A DNA stretch of 5,669 nucleotides from Flavobacteriales bacterium (GTDB lineage Bacteria > Bacteroidota > Bacteroidia > Flavobacteriales > BACL11), in assembly GCA_002683775.1 (NCBI GenBank), contig NYTT01000068.1, positions 1 through 5,669 of the forward strand, in the 5' to 3' direction. Both the position numbers and the translations under genes were made by a program. Each line of letters begins with the position of its first letter. Position 1 is the first letter of the stretch. The notes under the pieces are model-generated. The model was not told the DNA's origin. It ran no database searches and saw only the letters and a program-made list of their open reading frames with translations. Of the stretch, positions 1 to 5,669 are shown piece by piece.

Positions 1-1
1 A

Positions 2-1048
2 AATAGAAATCAAGAAACAAAAGAAGCGTTGTGTTTATTTTTATTACAAAAAAGAGAGGAGGCAGAAGTAAGTTATGCTGTGACAGAACCAAGTATTAAA
101 GTCGTTGAATATGCTATTTCAAAATCTACTCCCTTGTCACCTAGGGTTAATGTAATTTATTTAGGAGCATTATTAATTGGGTTACTATTACCATTTTCTG
201 TGTTATATATATTCTTTATGTATAATACTAAAATTCAAACTAGAGATGATATTCTTGAAATGTCCAAAGATTTAAATATAGTCGCTGAAGTTCCATTTTT
301 TGATGTTACAGATTCACATAAGATTTTTATTAATCCAAAAGATAGATCACTAGTTTCTGAATCATTTAGAATGCTTATGTCAAATGCTAAATATCTTCTT
401 AAACCTAATGAGTGTAGCATTTTGACCGTCACCTCTTCTATTAAAGGAGAAGGGAAAACATTAACAGCAATTAATTTAGCCAATGCTTTTGCTTCTTTAG
501 ATAAAAAAGTTCTTTTAGTTGGTTGTGATTTAAGGAATCCACAGCTTCACAAGTATATGGGTGAAGACAAAAACCAAGAAGGTATTGTAAATTTTTTAGT
601 TGATAGTAAACAAAATTGGAAAGATACTTTGTTGAACCCATTTCCTGAATTTAAATCAATGGATGTAATGCTTTGTGGAGTTATACCTCCTAACCCACTT
701 AATTTAATTAATAATGGTAATATTGATGTCTTTTTACAAGAAGCAAAAAAAGATTACGATTATATTATTTTAGACTCTGCTCCCACATTATTAGTGGCTG
801 ATTCACAAACCATATTAGAAAAATCTGATGCAGTTATATATCTTACTAGATGTAATCTTACTGAAAAAGAACTTATTAATCATGTTTTAAAATTAAATAA
901 AAACAATAATTTAGGTGTAGTTTTAAATGGAGTTGGAGAGAAAAATGCTTATACTTATGGGTATGGATATGGCTACAGTTATGGTTATAAATACAATTAT
1001 TCATACAATTACGGCTATGGATATGGTTACAGTGAAGATTCAAACTAA
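2..1048 (+). CDS. Wzc-type polysaccharide co-polymerase / tyrosine autokinase, C-terminal part (5' end outside window)
   Basis: An inner-membrane protein expected to drive chain-length control and export of an exopolysaccharide or capsule, with a cytoplasmic bacterial tyrosine kinase (BY-kinase) domain that phosphorylates its own C-terminal tyrosines. The frame is open to the left edge, and the first codons (NRNQETKEALCLFLLQKREE) match the periplasmic Wzz/GNVR stalk of this family, so the gene starts before the window. The TTG at 29 is internal. In the visible 348 residues: a proline-rich segment and second membrane helix (about 41-72), ESFR oligomerisation-type motif (120-123), Walker A SIKGEGKT (146-153), Walker A' VLLVGCDLRNP (170-180), Walker B IILDSAP (254-260), and a tyrosine tail (317-343). 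The first Asp of Walker A' is Gly, which I recall as common in Bacteroidota homologues. The outer-membrane Wza-like partner would be expected to the left. A soluble ParA/MinD ATPase is ruled out by the stalk, helix and tail. Confidence 0.93.
   Translation, partial: NRNQETKEALCLFLLQKREEAEVSYAVTEPSIKVVEYAISKSTPLSPRVNVIYLGALLIGLLLPFSVLYIFFMYNTKIQTRDDILEMSKDLNIVAEVPFFDVTDSHKIFINPKDRSLVSESFRMLMSNAKYLLKPNECSILTVTSSIKGEGKTLTAINLANAFASLDKKVLLVGCDLRNPQLHKYMGEDKNQEGIVNFLVDSKQNWKDTLLNPFPEFKSMDVMLCGVIPPNPLNLINNGNIDVFLQEAKKDYDYIILDSAPTLLVADSQTILEKSDAVIYLTRCNLTEKELINHVLKLNKNNNLGVVLNGVGEKNAYTYGYGYGYSYGYKYNYSYNYGYGYGYSEDSN
950..1033 (+). repeat. In-frame repeats encoding the tyrosine-rich kinase tail
   Basis: This segment encodes 27 residues (317-343 of the partial protein) in which every second residue is Tyr: 14 tyrosines, with Gly (7), Asn, Ser, Thr or Lys between them. 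At DNA level an 18-base unit, TATGGATATGGYTACAGT, occurs at 962-979 and 1016-1033 with one difference, 54 bases (18 codons) apart. TACAATTA occurs at 992-999 and 1004-1011, 12 bases apart. All copies are in the same codon phase. In BY-kinases the tail is the autophosphorylation target. That the tail grew by duplication or slippage is inference. Confidence 0.8.
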
Positions 1049-1127
1049 TTTTTAGTTGTTTTCCCGAATTTAAACATCTCTTTAAAAATATTTACTATTT
1101 TAGTCCTTCACCTAAAGTCAAACTATT

Positions 1128-3395
1128 ATGAAGAAAATATTTACAATACTTGTTACACTTTCAATATTGAGTAGTACTAGCGCACAGAGCCCATGTGTTG
1201 ATAGTTCTTTAATTGACCCTACAGCTATGTGCTTTATGATTTACGACCCAGTGTGTGGTTGTAATGGGATTACTTACGACAATGATTGTCTAGCAGAAGT
1301 TGTTGGTGGTGTTACATCTTGGACACCAGGGCCTTGCGGCTCTTCTTCTGTTCCTGGATGTATGGATCCGACTGCAATTAACTATGACCCTTTAGCCACT
1401 ATTGATGATGGTTCGTGTATTTACAATCCACCGTCATCTAGTATTTGTGAAGATTTTGACTCTTTTCAGTCTGGAGACCCAATCGCACAAACTTCTTCTA
1501 ATTGGGAAACATGGGGGTCAATAACTAATCCTAACCCACCATATGCTGATGATGCTAATGTAAGTAATGTACTTGCAAACTCAGGAAGTAATTCTTTATA
1601 TTTTGAAGCAGTTGGTGCTGGCGGACCTCAAGATGTAGTCCTTCCATTTGGAGCAGCTGCTCCCTACGATATTGGTATTTTTGAATTCTCTTCCATGTTT
1701 TATGTAAACTCTGGAACGGGGGCCTATTTTAATTTTCAGGCTGAGACTCTTCCAGGTCAGGTATGGTCATTAGATTGTAAGATGGATTTAGGCGTTTTAG
1801 TTTTAGAAAATACAGGAAGTGGATTAAATTATTTAAGTACATCATATCCGCAGGCACAATGGTTTGAAATAAAACTTATTTGTGATTTGACAAATAATAA
1901 TTGGGAACTTTTTATTGATGGAGTATCTCAAGGAAGCTTTACAAATACTGTCAATAAGATAGCATCTTTAGACTTGTATCCAATTACAGGACATCAATTT
2001 TATGTTGATGATGTTTGCTGGTCTTATACAGCCCCAGTTTTAGAGAATTTAAATGCACAAGTAATATCTGTTTCTCCAATTACTGGTTTAAATACACAAT
2101 CAAGAAATCCATCTGTTGATGTAAGAAATTTAGGAGTATCTAATATTACATCTTTTGATGTTGACTTTGATTATAATGGTGTAACAGTGACTGAAAATAT
2201 TACAGGAGTTAATTTATCAACTGTTGATGTCTATCAAGTTAGTTTTACATCACCTATCACATTAGTTAGCGGTACCAATATTGGAACAGCTACGGTTTAC
2301 AATGTAAATGGATTGGGACCGGATGATGACCCAAGTGACGACGACATGTCAATTCAAATAAATGCTATTACCCCTGCACCGGGTAAATTAGTTGTTGGGG
2401 AAGAAGCAACAGGGACATGGTGTGGATGGTGTCCAAGAGGAGCAGTGGCTTTAAATTGGATGGATCATGATTACGAAGGATTTTGGCAAGGTATTGCTGT
2501 TCATAATGGAGATCCAATGACAGACTCAGATTATGATAACGGAATGGCTTCTCTTATTTCTGGATATCCGAGTGGAATTGTGGACAGAGGCCCAGATATT
2601 GATCCAGGAGATTTTAAACAAGATTTCTTACAGCGAATTGTTGTTCAACCAAAAGCCATTATTGAGAACGGTGCTGAGTTAAATGGTAACGTGTTAACTG
2701 TAAATTTAACAGCAGGATTCACAAATACTGTAAGTGGTAACTTTAAATTAGTTTGTGTACTTGTTGAAGATTCAGTAACAGGATTTGGATCTAATTATAA
2801 CCAATCTAATTCATATAGCGGAGGAAGCTCTCTAGTTGATGTTGATGGAACAGATTGGTCAAATATGCCTTCAAGTATACCAGCTTCACAGATGATTTAC
2901 AGGCATGTTGCAAGAGGCGTATCCCCTTCTTTCAATGGCGTACCACTTATGAGTACAACGTTTAATAGTGGTGACTTTGAAACAGCTTGCTTTGAGTTTA
3001 ACTTAGAGCCATCTTGGGATCAATCTAAAATACATATTGTAGGAATGCTACTTGATAATACAAATCGTGTGGACAATGCATCTTCTACAACAATAAATGA
3101 GGCTGTTAATAATGGCTTAAGCTCTGAATGTATTACTGCAACAAATATTGGAATGGAATTAAACGGACCTGATAGAGTTAATATTTATCCAAATCCAGCT
3201 TCAGATAACATCTATATTTCTAACTTAACAGAAAGCTCTAAAATGATGATATTTGATATGACAGGGAAATTGGTTTTTGAGGCTAAAGTAGCAGACAAAG
3301 AATATGTAAATATTTCTGAATTGTCAAAAGGAATTTACCAGATCAATTTTGTAGGTTCAACATTTGATGAAACAAGAAAATTAATTGTAGAATAA
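1128..3395 (+). CDS. T9SS-secreted multidomain protein: Kazal-like, ConA-like, CARDB-like and Omp28/thioredoxin-like domains
   Basis: A complete 755-residue exported protein of unknown specific function. The start is set by the ATG at 1128, which gives a clean Sec signal peptide (MKKIFTILVTLSILSSTSA, cleavage near 19/20). There is no Shine-Dalgarno sequence, as usual in this phylum. Domains in order: a non-classical Kazal-like domain (23-70; Cys 23, 35, 43, 45, 54, 70; core YDPVCGCNGITY); a GCMDPTAINY...DDGSC repeat (77-99); a concanavalin A-like domain (about 106-300, ending FYVDDVCW); a CARDB-like Ig domain (about 305-412); an Omp28-like thioredoxin-fold domain (about 417-665) with WCGWCPRG (Cys432, Cys435) and a candidate cis-Pro at 481 (GYPSG); and a type A T9SS sorting domain (about 683-755; NIYPNPASD, MMIFDMTGKLVF, LSKGIYQINF). 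The sorting domain implies outer-membrane translocation with cleavage and surface attachment or release. Redox activity is possible but unproven. The Omp28 assignment is by motif, so it is less certain than the sorting domain. It may have its own promoter, because 79 bases separate it from the kinase gene. Confidence 0.93.
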   Translation: MKKIFTILVTLSILSSTSAQSPCVDSSLIDPTAMCFMIYDPVCGCNGITYDNDCLAEVVGGVTSWTPGPCGSSSVPGCMDPTAINYDPLATIDDGSCIYNPPSSSICEDFDSFQSGDPIAQTSSNWETWGSITNPNPPYADDANVSNVLANSGSNSLYFEAVGAGGPQDVVLPFGAAAPYDIGIFEFSSMFYVNSGTGAYFNFQAETLPGQVWSLDCKMDLGVLVLENTGSGLNYLSTSYPQAQWFEIKLICDLTNNNWELFIDGVSQGSFTNTVNKIASLDLYPITGHQFYVDDVCWSYTAPVLENLNAQVISVSPITGLNTQSRNPSVDVRNLGVSNITSFDVDFDYNGVTVTENITGVNLSTVDVYQVSFTSPITLVSGTNIGTATVYNVNGLGPDDDPSDDDMSIQINAITPAPGKLVVGEEATGTWCGWCPRGAVALNWMDHDYEGFWQGIAVHNGDPMTDSDYDNGMASLISGYPSGIVDRGPDIDPGDFKQDFLQRIVVQPKAIIENGAELNGNVLTVNLTAGFTNTVSGNFKLVCVLVEDSVTGFGSNYNQSNSYSGGSSLVDVDGTDWSNMPSSIPASQMIYRHVARGVSPSFNGVPLMSTTFNSGDFETACFEFNLEPSWDQSKIHIVGMLLDNTNRVDNASSTTINEAVNNGLSSECITATNIGMELNGPDRVNIYPNPASDNIYISNLTESSKMMIFDMTGKLVFEAKVADKEYVNISELSKGIYQINFVGSTFDETRKLIVE
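3174..3392 (+). other. Type IX secretion C-terminal sorting domain (type A)
   Basis: Residues about 683-755 of the secreted protein. The three usual conserved blocks are visible: the opening V-N-I-Y-P-N-P-A-S-D-N block (684-694), a middle beta-hairpin block with M-T-G-K-L-V (711-716), and the closing L-S-K-G-I-Y-Q-I-N-F block (732-741) followed by a short strand ending K-L-I-V-E. Domains of this type direct folded cargo through the T9SS translocon and are normally removed by the PorU sortase. Confidence 0.93.
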
Positions 3396-3396
3396 T

Positions 3397-5523
3397 TTAG
3401 ACTAGAACAAAATCCATTTGCTTTTTCTCTAAATCAGCTCTTTGGATTTTTATTCTGACTTTTTGGCCTAATTGGTAAGATTTTTTTGTTCTATAGCCAG
3501 TAATAGAGTATGTTTTTTCGTTATAGATATAATGATCGTTTTTTATACTACTAATTTTAACAAGTCCTTCACATTTATTTGCTGTAATTTCAACATATAG
3601 TCCCCATTCTGTTACTCCTGATATAACACCTTCGTATACTTTCCCTACTTTATTTTTAAGAAATTTAACTTGCATGTATTTAATTGAATCTCTTTCAGCT
3701 TGAGAGGCAATCTTCTCTTTTTCAGAGCAATGTTTACATATTTTCTCTAAATCGATATTCTCTTTTTGTTTCTTGTTAATGTATTGATCAAGCATTCTAT
3801 GAACTACTAAGTCTGGATACCTTCTTATTGGAGATGTAAAATGAGAATAATAATCAAATGCTAGTCCATAGTGACCAATATTTGATGTTGTATATACCGC
3901 TTTAGCCATTGAACGTATTGTTAAAGTTTCTACCATTTGTTGCTCTGGCTCTCCCTTTACCTTATTTAAAAGATAGTTTAGTGATTTAGAAAGAATTTTC
4001 GGATTATTATTTTCAATATTATGTCCAAATTTTTTGACAATTTCATTAAGTGTTGAAATTCTCTCTTTATCTGGAAGGTCGTGTACTCTGTAAACAAAAG
4101 GTTTTGCATTTTTTTTTGGAAATCCAATGTGTTTAGCAACTGTTTTGTTTGCAAGCAACATAAACTCTTCGATTAAATGATTAGTTGATAAGCTTTCTTT
4201 GAAAAATACATCAATTGGCATATTATCATCATCCAAAATAAATTTAACCTCACTACTTTCAAAGTTAATTGAACCATTTTCTTGTCTTTTTCTTCTAAGT
4301 ATTTTAGAAAGCCTATTTAGCAAAAGAATTTCAGTTACTAATAGACCTTTTTTACTATTGATGATTTCTTGTGCAGATTCATATGTAAACCTAATATCAG
4401 AGTGTATTACAGTTTTTGCAATCTTATAGTCAATAACTTCTGCTTTTTCATTTATTTCAAAAAAAACTGAATAAGCCAACCTATCTACGTTAGGTTTAAG
4501 TGAGCAAATATCATTTGAAAGCACTTCAGGAAGCATTGGTATCACTCTATCTACTAAATAAACAGATGTAGCCCTTTCAATTGCTTCCATATCAATTATT
4601 CCGCCTTCCTCAACATAATGTGAGACGTCAGCAATATGAACTCCTATTTCCCAATTTTCGTTTTTTAGTTTTCTTACAGATAATGCATCATCAAAGTCTT
4701 TTGCATCTTTAGGGTCAATAGTAAAAGTTGTTGTAGTACGTATATCTAATCTTTTTTCTATTTCTTTTTTTGATATACTATGATTTATTTTATTTGCAGC
4801 CTCTTCTACTCTTATTGGAAAATTTGGTGCAAAACCATAATTCATCAATATTGAATTAATCTCCGTATTATGATCTTTAATGTTTCCTATTACTTCAATA
4901 ACCTTTCCGATAGGATTTTTATATTTTTTATCCCAACCTTCTACTCGAACAAGCACTTTTTTATTTATATAATCTTTTTTTATAGATTTTGGGGGTAAAA
5001 AAATATCAAAAGAAACTCTTCTATCATCTGGAATTAGAAAATAGTTCGTTGATGTGCTATCTATTTCACCAACAAAGTCTAATTTTTTTCTTTTAATAAC
5101 ATTTACAACTTCCCCTTCTTGTCTCTTTTTTCTTTTTGGGAATAAATTAACCTCCACCTCGTCTCCCGCTAATACAAATTGACTTGATTTTTTATCGATG
5201 AATACTTCATTGTTTTTGTCAATACTTGCAAATGCCCCTTGATTATTGGTGTTTTTAATTACACAGGTAATTTTGTTTGTTTTTTCTATTATGCGATAAG
5301 CCCCTCTCTGTACCTCTTCAATTATACCAGATCTAGCCATTTCTTTCATTACATCAATAAGCTGAATTTTAACGCCCATATCTTTAATTTCGAGTCGTTT
5401 GCTTATTTGTTTATAATTTAATTTCTGCTTATTTTCTCTAAAAATGTTTAATAATAAATCAAATAATTTTGAATTCGTCAAGTTTAATTTGCTGCTCTTT
5501 TTTGTTTTTTTTTGCTTCTTCAT
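3397..5523 (-). CDS. rnr: Ribonuclease R (3'-5' exoribonuclease, RNB family)
   Basis: A complete 708-residue processive 3'-5' exoribonuclease that degrades structured RNA, including rRNA and mRNA fragments, in the cytoplasm. Domains in order: Lys-rich N-terminus (7 Lys in the first 12 residues), winged-helix domain (about 18-80), cold-shock domain 1 (about 85-143), cold-shock domain 2 (about 149-213), RNB catalytic domain (about 257-575) and S1 domain (about 627-708). The active-site signature TIDPKDAKDFDDAL supplies Asp270, Asp276, Asp278 and Asp279, equivalent to E. coli Asp272/278/280/281. Tyr322 corresponds to the E. coli Tyr324 position, and HFTSPIRRYPDL (561-572) is intact. The protein is shorter than E. 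coli RNase R (813 residues) and stops straight after S1 without a basic tail. The N-terminal helix-turn-helix domain and full CSD pair favour RNase R over RNase II. The ATG at 5521-5523 has no Shine-Dalgarno sequence. The gene is convergent with the T9SS cargo gene (one base apart) and divergent from the lipoprotein gene (35 bases). Confidence 0.97.
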   Translation of the reverse strand: MKKQKKTKKSSKLNLTNSKLFDLLLNIFRENKQKLNYKQISKRLEIKDMGVKIQLIDVMKEMARSGIIEEVQRGAYRIIEKTNKITCVIKNTNNQGAFASIDKNNEVFIDKKSSQFVLAGDEVEVNLFPKRKKRQEGEVVNVIKRKKLDFVGEIDSTSTNYFLIPDDRRVSFDIFLPPKSIKKDYINKKVLVRVEGWDKKYKNPIGKVIEVIGNIKDHNTEINSILMNYGFAPNFPIRVEEAANKINHSISKKEIEKRLDIRTTTTFTIDPKDAKDFDDALSVRKLKNENWEIGVHIADVSHYVEEGGIIDMEAIERATSVYLVDRVIPMLPEVLSNDICSLKPNVDRLAYSVFFEINEKAEVIDYKIAKTVIHSDIRFTYESAQEIINSKKGLLVTEILLLNRLSKILRRKRQENGSINFESSEVKFILDDDNMPIDVFFKESLSTNHLIEEFMLLANKTVAKHIGFPKKNAKPFVYRVHDLPDKERISTLNEIVKKFGHNIENNNPKILSKSLNYLLNKVKGEPEQQMVETLTIRSMAKAVYTTSNIGHYGLAFDYYSHFTSPIRRYPDLVVHRMLDQYINKKQKENIDLEKICKHCSEKEKIASQAERDSIKYMQVKFLKNKVGKVYEGVISGVTEWGLYVEITANKCEGLVKISSIKNDHYIYNEKTYSITGYRTKKSYQLGQKVRIKIQRADLEKKQMDFVLV

Positions 5524-5532
5524 ATGATATGG

Positions 5533-5556
5533 GGTAAAAATAATAGTATTTTTACC
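5533..5556. promoter_or_regulatory. Perfect inverted repeat between two divergent starts (candidate operator or leader hairpin)
   Basis: The arms GGTAAAAATA (5533-5542) and TATTTTTACC (5547-5556) are exact reverse complements around the 4-base spacer ATAG. The repeat fills 24 of the 35 bases between the rnr start codon (5523) and the lipoprotein start codon (5559). It ends two bases before the lipoprotein ATG and begins ten bases before the rnr ATG. It could be a protein-binding site acting on both genes, or a hairpin in either mRNA leader that hides the ribosome-entry region. The repeat itself is certain; its role is inference. No convincing Bacteroidota -33/-7 promoter could be fixed next to it. 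Confidence 0.5.
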
Positions 5557-5558
5557 TT

Positions 5559-5669
5559 ATGAAACTTTTAAGGACAAAACATATCATTATACTCATGTTA
5601 AGTGTTTTAGTAATAAGTTCTTGTCGTTCACAAAAGAAAACCTTTAACGGTACAGTAGCTTTAGATTGT
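5559..5669 (+). CDS. Putative lipoprotein, N-terminal 37 residues only (3' end outside window)
   Basis: The frame from ATG 5559 stays open to the right edge. It begins with a basic n-region (MKLLRTKH), a hydrophobic stretch (residues 9-19) and a lipobox ISSC with Cys22 as the predicted lipidated residue, followed by RSQKKTFNG. This is a typical signal peptidase II signal, so the product should be anchored in an envelope membrane. Residues after the Cys do not match the acidic surface-export signals described for flavobacterial lipoproteins, so a periplasm-facing location is a weak guess. ATG 5559 is preferred over the in-frame ATG at 5595, which would remove the basic n-region. Too little of the mature protein is visible to assign a family. 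It is divergent from rnr and shares the 35-base gap with the inverted repeat. Confidence 0.75.
   Translation, partial: MKLLRTKHIIILMLSVLVISSCRSQKKTFNGTVALDC

Noticed and set aside
29..31. TTG as a start codon for the kinase gene
   Set aside because: The frame is open to the window edge and the upstream residues match the family's stalk region, so the gene is simply cut by the edge.
235..483. Open frame on the - strand inside the kinase gene
   Set aside because: It lies wholly inside a well-supported gene, has no recognisable domain and no start context.
1046..1103. Bacteroidota -7 type promoter boxes (TAATTTTT, TATTTTAG) ahead of the secreted-protein gene
   Set aside because: Each differs from TAnnTTTG and no properly spaced -33 TTTG box is present; such matches are expected by chance in AT-rich DNA.
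3409..3450. Inverted repeat AAAATCCA...TGGATTTT followed by T-rich sequence, as terminator for the secreted-protein gene
   Set aside because: The stem is 8 bases and AT-rich with a 26-base loop, and it lies inside rnr coding sequence; it is too weak to call.
4199..4429. Open frame on the + strand inside rnr
   Set aside because: It is opposite the conserved RNB domain of RNase R and looks like a shadow of that coding sequence.
5239..5421. Open frame on the + strand inside the N-terminal part of rnr
   Set aside because: The hydrophobic, Phe/Tyr-rich translation is what antisense of Lys/Asn-rich coding DNA gives; there is no further support.
5573..5583. Possible -7 box for rnr (TATGTTTTG on the - strand)
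   Set aside because: The spacing inside the box is one base too long and no matching -33 element is visible.
1..5669. tRNA, rRNA, CRISPR, insertion sequence or phage genes
   Set aside because: Coding sequence covers almost all of the window, and no cloverleaf, regular repeat-spacer array, transposase or terminal repeats were seen.

Overview
The window looks like chromosomal DNA from a Bacteroidota bacterium, most likely a (marine) Flavobacteriales lineage. This rests on strong AT richness, a type IX secretion system (T9SS) C-terminal sorting domain, the GCxDPxAxNY calcium-type repeat and two-part secreted-protein architecture common in that phylum, a Bacteroidota-style Wzc kinase with a Gly in the Walker A' motif, and no clear Shine-Dalgarno sequences ahead of the starts. 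The species cannot be named from sequence reading alone.

Layout, left to right. (1) Bases 2-1048, + strand: the C-terminal part of a Wzc-type polysaccharide co-polymerase / bacterial tyrosine kinase. It is cut by the left edge and ends in a regular 14-tyrosine tail. (2) Bases 1128-3395, + strand: a complete 755-residue secreted multidomain protein with signal peptide, Kazal-like domain, GCxDPxAxNY repeat, concanavalin A-like domain, CARDB-like Ig domain, Omp28-like thioredoxin-fold domain with WCGWC, and T9SS sorting domain. (3) Bases 3397-5523, - strand: complete ribonuclease R, convergent with gene 2 and separated from it by one base. (4) Bases 5559-5669, + strand: the start of a small lipoprotein gene, divergent from rnr and cut by the right edge. 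The 35-base gap between rnr and this gene is mostly taken up by a perfect 10+4+10 inverted repeat.

The genes do not form an obvious single pathway. The first is probably the end of an exopolysaccharide or capsule export locus lying to the left. The second is a T9SS cargo that would end up on the cell surface or outside the cell. RNase R is a housekeeping RNA-decay enzyme. There are no non-coding stretches longer than 80 bases, no RNA genes, no mobile elements and no CRISPR. I see no clear new multi-gene system. The points most worth a second look are the divergent-start palindrome, the tyrosine tail built from in-frame DNA repeats, the mosaic architecture of the secreted protein, and the one-base convergent junction.
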